Shown: positions 1 to 8,470 of the stretch, piece after piece
How the letters are laid out: every line of letters begins with the position of its first letter
How positions within the stretch are numbered: position 1 is the stretch's first letter
Assembly: GCA_017621815.1 (NCBI GenBank)
Contig: JAGASK010000052.1
Location: 124,001 to 188,000, forward strand
Direction: 5' to 3'
DNA from: Lachnospiraceae bacterium
Lineage (GTDB): Bacteria; Bacillota; Clostridia; Lachnospirales; Lachnospiraceae
Length of the DNA: 64,000 nt
The notes under the pieces: generated by a model
Databases searched by the model: none
Told to the model about the DNA's origin: nothing
The model's input: the letters and a program-made list of their open reading frames with translations, nothing else
Made by a program: the position numbers and the translations under genes

Positions 1-721
1 GAGACTGACCTTTCCTTGCCACTTCCTTAATTGACCAGTAAGGCTCTATTTCAGCCGAATCCAAATTATTAAAAGGTAATTTAATTTTTAATATATTACC
101 CGCTTCCAGCTTATAAATTCCTTCATAAATTGAATAGGGAGCAGGGATATACCCATGTATAAAGTATAAATCCAGAACAGCCGTATTTATGGGGTTGCAA
201 AAACCGTCCAATGCTGCAATACAGCCAATATCAGAAGCAAACACAAAACTGTTATTCACTTGTCCGTAATAAAGAGGCTTTTCTCCGATTCTGTCCCTGA
301 GAAGATATAACATCTGTTCTTTTTTATCATAAAGGGCAATGGCAAACATTCCCTTGCAAAGGGAAATTGCCTCTTTTACCCCATAGCTTTCAAAAGCTTC
401 CAGCAAAACCTCCGTATCAGAGGTACCCCTGAATTCTTTTACCTTTCCCTCACCCAGCAGTTTTTTTGCAATTTTCTTATAATTATAGATTTCACCATTA
501 TAAGAAATCACATACCGCCCGCTGTGGGAAGTCATAGGCTGTGCACCGTTTTCGGAAAGGTCAACAATGGAGAGTCTCCTGTGTCCCAAAGTCACCTGAC
601 CGTCTTCGGAAAAGAAACTTCCGCCCGCATCCGGTCCTCTGTGGTACATTCTTTCCTTCATTTTTTCAATATTCTTTTTTTTGTCGCCATTAAAATTACA
701 GAAACCTGCTATTCCGCACAT
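1..721 (-). CDS. asnB: Asparagine synthase-type glutamine amidotransferase, N-terminal part (cut by window edge)
   Basis: About 240 N-terminal residues are visible and the frame runs off the left edge. The protein starts MCGIAGF, so Cys2 (the class II glutaminase nucleophile) is present, followed by YHRGPD, LGHRRLSIVDLS, SYNGEIYN and TSDTEV, all typical of the AsnB glutaminase domain. The C-terminal synthetase domain lies outside the window. The start overlaps the stop of the preceding glycosyltransferase by 13 bases, so translation is probably coupled. Known family role: amide transfer from glutamine to a carboxylate. Inside a glycan locus with UDP-GalNAcA genes it may amidate a uronic acid (as WbpS is thought to do) rather than make free asparagine; that is inference. 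Confidence 0.9.
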   Translation of the reverse strand, partial: MCGIAGFCNFNGDKKKNIEKMKERMYHRGPDAGGSFFSEDGQVTLGHRRLSIVDLSENGAQPMTSHSGRYVISYNGEIYNYKKIAKKLLGEGKVKEFRGTSDTEVLLEAFESYGVKEAISLCKGMFAIALYDKKEQMLYLLRDRIGEKPLYYGQVNNSFVFASDIGCIAALDGFCNPINTAVLDLYFIHGYIPAPYSIYEGIYKLEAGNILKIKLPFNNLDSAEIEPYWSIKEVARKGQS

Positions 722-1827
722 TTTTTATCATCGCCTCCCAGAGAACAAAGAAATTCTTCCCATTCGCCGTAAACTTTTTCAGGTTTAAAAATATCACTTG
801 TTTTCGCAGCATTTATCCCCAGTTTATCAGCCATTTGCAAGTCATTTAACACTTTTTGCAAGTTTTCTGTCATTTTGTCGATATTTCTGACTGGGGTCAA
901 AATTCCATTATAACCATTTTGAATCAGGTCTGCCGGACCGCCGCAGGGGCAATCTGTGGCTATCACAGTCAATCCCATGAGCATTGCTTCAATCAATGTG
1001 TTAGGAACACCTTCCGTATTGGAAGAAAGGACAAAAACACGGGACTTATAAATAACATCTGCTACATTTTCCACACTTCCCGGCAGTAAAATCCTCTCCG
1101 ACAGCTCCAACCGGGAAGATAAATCAATCAATTTGCTCCGGCAGTCTCCGTCCCCGTAAATAATCAGCTTATAATCCGGAAATTCATGGGCGATCCGTGC
1201 AAACGCCCTGATAAGCATTTCATGATTCTTATTTTCGTCAGTCCTGCCTACAGCTACGATGGTTTTTTCTCTTTCTCCCTCAAACCGGGATCTGAAAAAT
1301 GCCCGGCTTACGGGATTTTTTAAAATCACGGCTTTTTTTCTTACCTTTTCAGGGAAAAAATCAAAACATCTCTTCGTCTGCAGTATAACACCGTCTGCCC
1401 CGGCAAACAGATGCCTTGCCATAAAACGCATCCAGGAATTATAATATTCCTCCGAAGGCTCTGCCCTTACGGAAACCGCTACAGGAATGTTCAAAAACCT
1501 CGAAGTAAGAATAGCCATCATATTATTCTTCCCAATAAATGAAAGGATAACATCCGGCTTTTCCTCTTTCCAGATCCCCCGCAGCTTTCCGAAACGCCGC
1601 TTAAAGTTTACCACCCTGCTTTTTGTGGTTTCTTCCTCTGTAATGTCCGATATAATACGTTTCACTTTATCGTTGAGCGGATATTCATTATCCCATTTAT
1701 ATTGTGTCACCATGGTAACACGATAGCCCTTATTCACAAAATAATCTGCCAGATTAACAAGCACCCTCTCTGCACCGCCCTTGGTTAAGGAACCGATTAA
1801 CATGGCAATATGCATCTGCTTTTTCAT
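709..1827 (-). CDS. Glycosyltransferase family 4
   Basis: A 372-residue GT-B glycosyltransferase, predicted cytoplasmic or membrane-associated, adding a sugar to the lipid-linked glycan. The N-terminal GGAER motif (about residues 17-21) and the EX7E motif in TEGVPNTLIEA (E272 and E280) followed by TDCPCGGP mark a GT4 member with a retaining mechanism. Length is normal for the family. Its start codon is fused to the upstream asnB stop (TAATG). It closely resembles the GT4 at 3717-4826: motif positions are the same and the TDCPCGGP segment is shared, so the two are probable paralogues. Sugar donor and acceptor cannot be read from the sequence. Confidence 0.9.
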   Translation of the reverse strand: MKKQMHIAMLIGSLTKGGAERVLVNLADYFVNKGYRVTMVTQYKWDNEYPLNDKVKRIISDITEEETTKSRVVNFKRRFGKLRGIWKEEKPDVILSFIGKNNMMAILTSRFLNIPVAVSVRAEPSEEYYNSWMRFMARHLFAGADGVILQTKRCFDFFPEKVRKKAVILKNPVSRAFFRSRFEGEREKTIVAVGRTDENKNHEMLIRAFARIAHEFPDYKLIIYGDGDCRSKLIDLSSRLELSERILLPGSVENVADVIYKSRVFVLSSNTEGVPNTLIEAMLMGLTVIATDCPCGGPADLIQNGYNGILTPVRNIDKMTENLQKVLNDLQMADKLGINAAKTSDIFKPEKVYGEWEEFLCSLGGDDKKCAE

Positions 1828-3713
1828 TACGAATTATCCTCACAGTAATAACGATACCATTGCTGAAAGGTAAAGAAAGACCATGACAGCTTAGAATAAT
1901 TAGCCCCGGTAGCCGGTCCTCCGTCCCCTGTCCGCATATAGTCTTCAATCATGGAAGCCACAAACTCAGCATTGAAAATCCCCTGCTTTTTCAGATAGTC
2001 ACGGTTACACATATCCATAAGCTGTTCCTTTAAAGGACCACGGAGCCATTTATCAAGAGGCACTCCAAATCCCACCTTGGGTCTATCCAGCAGTTCCTTC
2101 GGAATATAGTCGTAGGCAATATCCTTCAAAATGCGCTTTTTGTTGCCCTTTTCATATTTCAGATTGTGAGCCATTCTGAAAGAGTATTCCATTACATCTT
2201 TGTCAAGAATCGGACATCTGGACTCCAATGAATACTTCATGGATGCCCTGTCCACCTTACACAGAATGTCTCCCGGAAGATAAGTATCCATATCCAGCAG
2301 CATCCTGCGGACCTGCCAGTTGGACTCCTCATAACTGCTTTCTATGGGAAAACGGCAGGGAAGTCCTTCTCCCAAAACCATTTTGCCCGCCCGGATGATA
2401 TAGTTATCGGAACCAAGCTGTGTTTTTGTTTCTTTATCTCTGTTGCCTGCTACAATTCTCACACGGAAAGGAAGCCTTTTTTCCACTCCTATCTGCTTCA
2501 AACCGGGCAGATTGCACACTCCATGAGTCAGTCCTCCCAATACATCCAGCAGCTGCGCCTGCCTTACATTTTCATAAATATTATAACCGCAGAAAAACTC
2601 ATCTCCTCCGTCTCCGGAAAGAGCAACTGTCACATCCTTTCTTGCCAGCTTGGAAACAAGCATGGAAGGAATCTGGGAAGAGTCGGCAAAAGGTTCGTCA
2701 TAATACCTGGGGATGCTTTCCACCAGCTCAAACATTTCCTTTTCATCAATATACAGCTCCGTATGATTGGTTCCAAGGTGCCTTGCCACTTCTTTTGCAT
2801 ATAAGGCTTCATTATAGCGCTTCTCATTAAAGCCGATGGAAAATGTTTTAACCGGCTCCTTAGAATGCTCCTGGGCAATGGCAGTTATTAAAGAAGAGTC
2901 ATACCCGCCGCTTAAAAAAGTACCCAAGGGCACATCCGCAATCATTCTGGAAGCCACTGATTTTTTCAGCAGCTCTTTCAACTCACTTTTAGCCTGCGCA
3001 TAATCCGTTACAGGCTCCTTTTGCATCCTGTGATAGACTTCCTTGACATCCCAGTATTTCCAGGTTTTTATTTCTCCGTAATGATATTTTAAAATACTTC
3101 CCGGTTCCAGCTTATACACATTTTCAAACACCGTGTCCGGCGCATTGATGTACTGCTGGAACAGAAATCTCTGCAAAACTTCCGCCCTGATTTTTTTCCG
3201 GAAGCCCTCCCGTTTCATAAGGGGCTTTAATTCAGAGCCGAAAATAAGATTTCCGTTTTCCACTTCATAATACAAAGGTTTCTTACCCACTCTGTCCCTG
3301 ACAAGATACACATCGTCCGTTTCTCTGTCATAAAGGCAGATGGCAAACATACCGTTAAATCTGTTTACACAGTCAATTCCCCATTTCAAATAAGCCGCTA
3401 TAATCACTTCGGTATCGCAGGTTGAACAAAAGGGATAATCAAGCTCCTTTTTCAGCTCCTGAAAATTATAAATTTCACCATTATATACTACACTGATACG
3501 CCTGTCCGCGGAATGCATGGGCTGATGGCCTAAAGGAGATAAATCAAGAATGGAAAGTCTTCTCTGAGCCATTCCAATCTGATATCCGTCCTTCATGTGA
3601 AAAATTTCTTCCCCGCTGTCGTCAGGTCCCCTGTGGTACATGGTATCATTCATTTCCCGTAACTGATTCAGGGTAATATTCTGTTTTGAAACAAAACCGC
3701 ATATTCCGCACAT
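1827..3713 (-). CDS. asnB: Asparagine synthase-type amidotransferase (glutamine-hydrolysing)
   Basis: A full-length 628-residue protein. The N-terminal glutaminase domain begins MCGICGF (Cys2 nucleophile) with YHRGPDD and VYNGEIYNF. The C-terminal ATP-pyrophosphatase domain carries SGGYDSS and SGDGGDEFFCGY. Tyr replaces the Leu of the classical SGGLDS motif. A GAGGT ribosome site six bases before the ATG fixes the start. It lies 3 bases downstream of a GT4 gene and is joined by TAATG to the next GT4. Family reaction: Gln plus Asp plus ATP to Asn plus Glu, or amidation of another carboxylate. Because UDP-GalNAcA genes lie in the same strand block, a uronamide-forming role is a reasonable inference. 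Confidence 0.9.
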   Translation of the reverse strand: MCGICGFVSKQNITLNQLREMNDTMYHRGPDDSGEEIFHMKDGYQIGMAQRRLSILDLSPLGHQPMHSADRRISVVYNGEIYNFQELKKELDYPFCSTCDTEVIIAAYLKWGIDCVNRFNGMFAICLYDRETDDVYLVRDRVGKKPLYYEVENGNLIFGSELKPLMKREGFRKKIRAEVLQRFLFQQYINAPDTVFENVYKLEPGSILKYHYGEIKTWKYWDVKEVYHRMQKEPVTDYAQAKSELKELLKKSVASRMIADVPLGTFLSGGYDSSLITAIAQEHSKEPVKTFSIGFNEKRYNEALYAKEVARHLGTNHTELYIDEKEMFELVESIPRYYDEPFADSSQIPSMLVSKLARKDVTVALSGDGGDEFFCGYNIYENVRQAQLLDVLGGLTHGVCNLPGLKQIGVEKRLPFRVRIVAGNRDKETKTQLGSDNYIIRAGKMVLGEGLPCRFPIESSYEESNWQVRRMLLDMDTYLPGDILCKVDRASMKYSLESRCPILDKDVMEYSFRMAHNLKYEKGNKKRILKDIAYDYIPKELLDRPKVGFGVPLDKWLRGPLKEQLMDMCNRDYLKKQGIFNAEFVASMIEDYMRTGDGGPATGANYSKLSWSFFTFQQWYRYYCEDNS

Positions 3714-3716
3714 AAG

Positions 3717-4826
3717 CTACCTCGCTGATTTTTTGATTACTTCCTCAATATAGTCTTTCCACTGCATCAGCACGGCTCTGCCGTTAATTCTTTCGCTGAT
3801 TTTACGGGCTTCTTTTCCCAGCCTTTCCGCCAATGCCTTATCCTCAATCAGCCTGTTAATTCCGTCAGCCATTGCTTTTTCATCCCCTACCGGAATCAGC
3901 AGTCCGTTCACTTCATTTGTCATTACAGTCCTTGGTCCTCCACAGGGGCAATCCGTTGCCACCGTCGGCATTCCCATGGTCATTGCCTCCAAAAGCGCAT
4001 TGGGCATACCTTCATAATCAGAAGAGAAGGCATAAACCTCTGCCGTAGGCAGCTCCTTCTCCAGAGCATCACTGCCCCCCATCAGGGTAATAAAGCTTTC
4101 CGCATGATTTTCCTGTATAATTTTTTCCAGTTTTTCCTTTGTTCCGTCAAAGGAATCCCCGCCGTATATTTTTAATGCATAGTCGGGATGTTTTTCATGA
4201 ACCTTCAAAAAAGCCCGAAGCAACATAGCCTGATTCTTAAAATCCACAAGCCTTCCCGACTGCACTACCAGTTTTTCCTTTTTTTCAGGTTCAGGCACAT
4301 TTAAATACTTGTCATTTACAGGATTCAGGATAATTCTGGAGCGCTTCTGCAGTCCTTTAGGGAAATATCTCTTTTGTTCTTCTGTCTGAAACACACAGCC
4401 TGCAGCCCTGGGATACAGCAGCGGAATCAATATCTTATCGGCAATCGAATTATAATATGACTTAGGATCCTGCCTTACCGCCGCAATAACCGGCACTCCG
4501 GTTCCCATAGCCGAAACAAGTGCCCGGTAATTTGGTCTTCTTGTAAAGGACACCACAACATCCGGCCTTTCTTCCTTTATAAGCTCCCTTAAATACTGAA
4601 ACCTCAGCCTGATTTTGACAATGCGGCCTTTTTCTTCATCCTGCTCCTTTAGTCCCACATGAACTCTGCGTACCCGCTCATCCAGCTTAAATTCGTTTTC
4701 CCCCTGCCACTCGGTAGCCGTTATAATTTCGTAGTCTTCATGAACAAGCTGATTAACAAGATTGGAGACTACTCTTTCTGCTCCGCCCTGTTCAAAACAA
4801 TTTAAGTGAAATAAGATTTTACGCAT
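3717..4826 (-). CDS. Glycosyltransferase family 4
   Basis: A 369-residue GT4 enzyme starting MRKILFHLNC. This ATG is preferred over an in-frame ATG 14 codons upstream because a GTGAGGA ribosome site stands eight bases before it. N-terminal GGAERV and the EX7E motif in YEGMPNALLEA (E272, E280), then TDCPCGGP, identify the family. It heads a small unit of GT4, AsnB, GT4, AsnB with its own upstream promoter (4910-4938), and it is a likely paralogue of the GT4 at 709-1827. Role: transfer of one sugar during assembly of the repeat unit; specificity unknown. Confidence 0.9.
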   Translation of the reverse strand: MRKILFHLNCFEQGGAERVVSNLVNQLVHEDYEIITATEWQGENEFKLDERVRRVHVGLKEQDEEKGRIVKIRLRFQYLRELIKEERPDVVVSFTRRPNYRALVSAMGTGVPVIAAVRQDPKSYYNSIADKILIPLLYPRAAGCVFQTEEQKRYFPKGLQKRSRIILNPVNDKYLNVPEPEKKEKLVVQSGRLVDFKNQAMLLRAFLKVHEKHPDYALKIYGGDSFDGTKEKLEKIIQENHAESFITLMGGSDALEKELPTAEVYAFSSDYEGMPNALLEAMTMGMPTVATDCPCGGPRTVMTNEVNGLLIPVGDEKAMADGINRLIEDKALAERLGKEARKISERINGRAVLMQWKDYIEEVIKKSAR

Positions 4827-4909
4827 TTTAAATTCCTCACAGCATATCTTATTGAACCTAACGATCAATAAGCATGTCTCATAAACGGTACTGTCTGCTT
4901 AATTTGATA

Positions 4910-4938
4910 ATTTTATCATATTTCCGGCATAACCACAA
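4910..4938 (-). promoter_or_regulatory. Predicted sigma-A promoter for the GT4-AsnB unit
   Basis: On the minus strand TTGTGG (-35) and TAAAAT (-10) are separated by exactly 17 bases. The -10 lies about 85 bases before the start at 4826. This fits an internal promoter for the last four genes of the glycan locus. Prediction from consensus only. Confidence 0.5.
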
Positions 4939-4952
4939 GTTTAGCGGGAGCA

Positions 4953-6179
4953 TTACCCCTCCGCCAGCAGAAGAAACTGTTCCACATAATTATCATAAGT
5001 AAATATATGAGCCCTTCCTGCCGCAGCCTGACGGTATTTTGCAAGCTTCTCTTCATCTGACATTAAATCCGCAACAACGGTTGCCATATTTCTTTCATCT
5101 TCCGTGATGTGCTCCGGTTCCAAATCACGTTCTTTGCCCATTACAGGAACCAGAATGCCGTATTCTCCATAAATAACAGGTGTTTTATTATTCTTTCTCA
5201 TATTTTCAAATTCACCTGATGTAAAAGCGGTATCCCCGTTTTCCAATAAAATTTCCGCCGGTCCTGTCATGCAGTCCACACTGACAGGTGCAAGTGAAAG
5301 CGCCATTCCTTCTACCAGCGCATTAGGAAAACCTTCATTAGAAGAAGTGAGCAGATAAACCTCTCCCTTTTTCAGATATTTATATGGTTCTCTCTGCATT
5401 CCTGCGAAGTGCACCGCATCCGCTATCTTTAAATCCTCTGCCAACTTCTTATAATATGCAAAGCTTCCTGCTCCCATAAGAATCAGCCGTGTTTCCGGTA
5501 TTTTTTCATGAATCAGGGAAAATACTTTTATCATATGCCAGAAGCCCTTCATATCATCATCCCTGCCCATGGATACAAGGATGCGGATTTTTCTCCCCTG
5601 CTCATCATATTCTCCCCAGGGAAGTTCCGGCTCCTTGCTTTCCGCTTCCTGCCTGATAGCATCCACATCATACAAATTATAAAGCACTGCAGTTTTATTA
5701 AATCCAAATTTATTTTTTAACACCTTTTCTATTTCTTTTGAACAGCAGATAATTAAATCCGCCAGTTTTACAAATAACTTTATTTTTACCGTTTCTTCAA
5801 CATCCGTATAATTTCTAAGCCCCAGCCATACCTTTTCCTTTCCCGTTTTTGAAAATGCATTTACCATATTGGCGCTGGGACCAAAGCTGTAAGCGATATC
5901 AGGCTTCAGCTGCTTTTTCAGCTGCTTTACCTTCCGGGAACGCTTTATAATATTCAGAATTTTATTTATTTTTCCCTCCTGCACTCCCATCTTAATATCA
6001 ATAATATTCAGTCCGTTTACGTCATAGGCAATATTGGCAGAATTAAAAATAACAATCGTTACGTCAAAATAAGGCTCCATTAACCTGGCTGTTGTGATAC
6101 ATACCCTCTCAAATCCTCCCTGATGAAGCATGGGACTGATTAACATCAATTTTCTTTTCCCGCTCATTTTTTGTACCAA
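4953..6179 (-). CDS. Glycosyltransferase family 4
   Basis: A 408-residue GT4-type protein. GGFERV near the N terminus and the EX7E motif in SSNEGFPNALVEGM followed by SVDCMTGPAEIL support the family. The start is uncertain: the longest frame opens with TTG at 6179, while an ATG four codons later (6167) gives MSGKRKLMLIS, the usual GT4 opening. Neither has a strong ribosome site. A 6-bp stem hairpin (CAGGCA/TGCCTG, 6184-6199) sits immediately upstream and may affect initiation. It lacks close sequence identity to the two flanking GT4 paralogues. Donor sugar unknown. Confidence 0.85.
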   Translation of the reverse strand: MVQKMSGKRKLMLISPMLHQGGFERVCITTARLMEPYFDVTIVIFNSANIAYDVNGLNIIDIKMGVQEGKINKILNIIKRSRKVKQLKKQLKPDIAYSFGPSANMVNAFSKTGKEKVWLGLRNYTDVEETVKIKLFVKLADLIICCSKEIEKVLKNKFGFNKTAVLYNLYDVDAIRQEAESKEPELPWGEYDEQGRKIRILVSMGRDDDMKGFWHMIKVFSLIHEKIPETRLILMGAGSFAYYKKLAEDLKIADAVHFAGMQREPYKYLKKGEVYLLTSSNEGFPNALVEGMALSLAPVSVDCMTGPAEILLENGDTAFTSGEFENMRKNNKTPVIYGEYGILVPVMGKERDLEPEHITEDERNMATVVADLMSDEEKLAKYRQAAAGRAHIFTYDNYVEQFLLLAEG

Positions 6180-6307
6180 GTCTCAGGCAAAAATGCCTGT
6201 ATTCTGCCCTTTCTTCCTTTTTTTCACACTTTTCTCCTGCAGGCAATCTTATTTTTCAAAAACGCCGCAGTACCACGCCACTTTCATTTTCAAAAACAAA
6301 TAGCCTG

Positions 6308-7432
6308 TCAGAACCTTCCGGTCTCATAGAATTTCATCATGACTTCTGCCTGGGCATTGACATCAAAACCTGCCTTCTGCATTTCTGTTACATGGCCTTT
6401 TCTTTCATAATCTGCCGTATTACTGATATACTCTGCCCATTTTGCAGGCTCAGCTTCTATACTCATGGTATGAACCAGGTCTGTCACCACCACCTCTTCG
6501 CAAATGCTGTCAGACATCACACACCGAAGCCCTGCGCTCTGAGCCTCCACCACAGTTCCCGGAAGTCCTTCAAAGCGGGAAGGATAGACAAAATAATCCA
6601 TAGCCTGGTAATAATCATATACATTACTGTGGTTGCCGAGAAAATATACTTTATTTTCAATGCCAAGCTCTCCTGCAAGAGCCTTTGCATTCTCCATTCC
6701 GGAACCTTCACCAAGCAAAATCAAAGCATACTCCCTTCCGTCTTCGCCATTTTCACACAGCTTTGCAAATACCCGTAAAAGATACTCATGATTTTTGGCA
6801 TAGTGAAAACGACCCACATGACCGATTACATACTTATCTGTAATTCCAAGGTCTTTGCGTATTTCTTCCCGCCTCCCCGGATTATAATCAAAGGCTTTGC
6901 AGTCAATGGCATTGGGAATGAAAACTGTTTTTCCTTCCGTTACTGCCTTTTCCCCGAAAACTGAGATTCCTGCAAGTCTTGAGCAGGTAAACATATAATC
7001 CGTCTTTTTTGACAGATTTCTTCTCATCCACCGGGTCAGCTTACCCTTAATGCCTTTATCCACACCTGCGCTTCTGGCATGTGCAATGGTAATGGGAATC
7101 CCCGCCTTTTTTGCCACAGGCAGATAGACGGAAGCCGAGCTTGTAATATGCCCCTGCACTGCTCGGAATTCATGGTGCTCCTTAAAAAATTCACGCAATG
7201 CCCTTTTGTATGGAAAAATGTTATAGATACGAAAACGGGGAACACGGAAAATCCGTCCTCCCAGCTTATTTATTTCTTTATCAAAATGTCCTTCTGCGCC
7301 CGTATGAACCAGAAAATCAAATTGCACCCTGCTTCTGTCAATATGGCGGTATAAATCCATAATCCGGCTCTCCGCCCCGCCAAGCTGCGTATTTCCAAGT
7401 ACATGTAACACACGAATCGGTTCTGCCATCAT
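6308..7432 (-). CDS. Glycosyltransferase family 4 (EpsF/CapM-like)
   Basis: A 374-residue GT4 enzyme. LHVLGNTQLGGAESR at residues 9-23 and the EX7E region PSRFEGLPGTVVEAQSAG are diagnostic, and the run IRVLHVLG...GGAE resembles EpsF-type exopolysaccharide glycosyltransferases. GGAGGGAGAA precedes a double ATG, giving a strong start. The upstream 216-bp gap holds a large fold-back element, so this gene may be read through that structure or separated from upstream transcription by it. Specificity not deducible. Confidence 0.88.
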   Translation of the reverse strand: MMAEPIRVLHVLGNTQLGGAESRIMDLYRHIDRSRVQFDFLVHTGAEGHFDKEINKLGGRIFRVPRFRIYNIFPYKRALREFFKEHHEFRAVQGHITSSASVYLPVAKKAGIPITIAHARSAGVDKGIKGKLTRWMRRNLSKKTDYMFTCSRLAGISVFGEKAVTEGKTVFIPNAIDCKAFDYNPGRREEIRKDLGITDKYVIGHVGRFHYAKNHEYLLRVFAKLCENGEDGREYALILLGEGSGMENAKALAGELGIENKVYFLGNHSNVYDYYQAMDYFVYPSRFEGLPGTVVEAQSAGLRCVMSDSICEEVVVTDLVHTMSIEAEPAKWAEYISNTADYERKGHVTEMQKAGFDVNAQAEVMMKFYETGRF

Positions 7433-7455
7433 TTCTCCCTCCCGATTTGCTCCTG

Positions 7456-7663
7456 CTATGCATTTTGTAACAGTTCAGCCATGCCATTCATAAGTTGTCG
7501 GATTGCATATGATTGACAAAAATATTTGTTATTTCCGACAACTTATTTCATGTCGGGCGTCCGCCCTATAGAAATGATTGTACAAACTGCCCTTAGTGAG
7601 CAAGCTCCCACGGTCATTTTGCACAATCATTTCTGCATGGCTGAACTGCTATGCATTTTTTAT
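7456..7663. repeat. Fold-back (MITE-like) element with direct repeats
   Basis: A 178-bp body (7471-7648) has perfect 14-bp terminal inverted repeats, CAGTTCAGCCATGC and its complement. Inside lie a perfect 12-bp inverted pair (7490-7501 with 7535-7546), a GGGC/GCCC mini-hairpin (7555-7566) and a 17-bp inverted pair with one mismatch (7570-7586 with 7618-7634). The body is flanked by 15-bp near-identical direct repeats CTATGCATTTTNTAN (7456-7470 and 7649-7663), like a target duplication. It contains no reading frame of note. It could be a non-autonomous transposon or a structured RNA segment in the operon mRNA. The right copy of the direct repeat contains the stop codon of the DUF2334 gene. 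Confidence 0.7.
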
Positions 7664-8458
7664 CTTTGAAATCAGATACTTTCCTTTTGCCATAAAAAAC
7701 TCTTTTCCTCTGCCAAAAACACTTCTTTTTACCGCAGGCTGCTTTAAATATTCCCCATAAGATATGAACTCCACATCTTTTCTTCGGAAATATCCCTCAT
7801 ACTTTTTCAAATCATTCTCTGATACCGTACCCGTATGAATCACCATAGTAGAATACCCCGACTGTTTCTTAAAAGTGCTGCCAAGCTTAAAGGAAATGGG
7901 ATAAAAGGTAAGCCCTTTCCACTCATAAGGCTCATCGCCAAAGCCGTCTGTAAGTCCCGTAAAGCCTGTCTCCCTCAGCGCCTTTAACGTATTTTTATCA
8001 TAAGAATGAGCCGGCGCCATAAAAAGTGTTGTTTCAATTCCCTTGTCCTTAAGGATTTTCTTTCCCTCTTCCAGCATGGTCTTTTGGGTTTCATAGGAAA
8101 GCCCTGCAAATTCCGAGAAATTGTTCAGGGGAAACAGACCGCCCTTTTTCGTGGCATAAATATGCCTGAAGCCATGCATGGAAATAATATAACCTTCCCT
8201 TTGAAGCTGCTTGACATATATCCAAAAATCCGCAGGCTTTCCGTCTTTTATGAGGGTCTTTTTACTGTTTTCCGCATCAGCTTCTTCTGCATTTTCTTTA
8301 TTATCTTTCTTTTCCGCCCTCAGGTTCTCATCCCTGTTATCGGGAACAACCCCTATAAGCGGCTTCACCTGATACTTGTCCAAAAGCGCTTTAAAAAGAT
8401 AAAAGCGTTCCCAGTCCATATCAGGCGTAATATCATCCAAGCGCACCGCTACTTTCAT
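7649..8458 (-). CDS. DUF2334 polysaccharide-deacetylase-like protein
   Basis: A 269-residue protein of the carbohydrate esterase 4-like superfamily. RLDDITP (residues 6-12) supplies the paired acidic metal ligands, SMHGFRH (about 94-100) the His ligands, and APAHSYD a further conserved active-site segment. No signal peptide is visible, so cytoplasmic action on a precursor is possible. A Lys/Glu-rich insert (about 48-70) is unusual. GAGGG precedes the ATG. It follows the epimerase gene by 12 bases and ends in the direct repeat of the fold-back element, so its C terminus may have been altered by that insertion. Likely removes an acetyl group from a GlcNAc/GalNAc-type residue; inference. Confidence 0.75.
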   Translation of the reverse strand: MKVAVRLDDITPDMDWERFYLFKALLDKYQVKPLIGVVPDNRDENLRAEKKDNKENAEEADAENSKKTLIKDGKPADFWIYVKQLQREGYIISMHGFRHIYATKKGGLFPLNNFSEFAGLSYETQKTMLEEGKKILKDKGIETTLFMAPAHSYDKNTLKALRETGFTGLTDGFGDEPYEWKGLTFYPISFKLGSTFKKQSGYSTMVIHTGTVSENDLKKYEGYFRRKDVEFISYGEYLKQPAVKRSVFGRGKEFFMAKGKYLISKIKNA

Positions 8459-8470
8459 AAAACCCTCAAC

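Noticed and set aside
2420-2830. 136-codon plus-strand open frame
   Set aside because: It lies fully inside the asnB gene on the other strand and encodes a low-complexity, His/Pro-rich sequence with no ribosome site; an antisense shadow.
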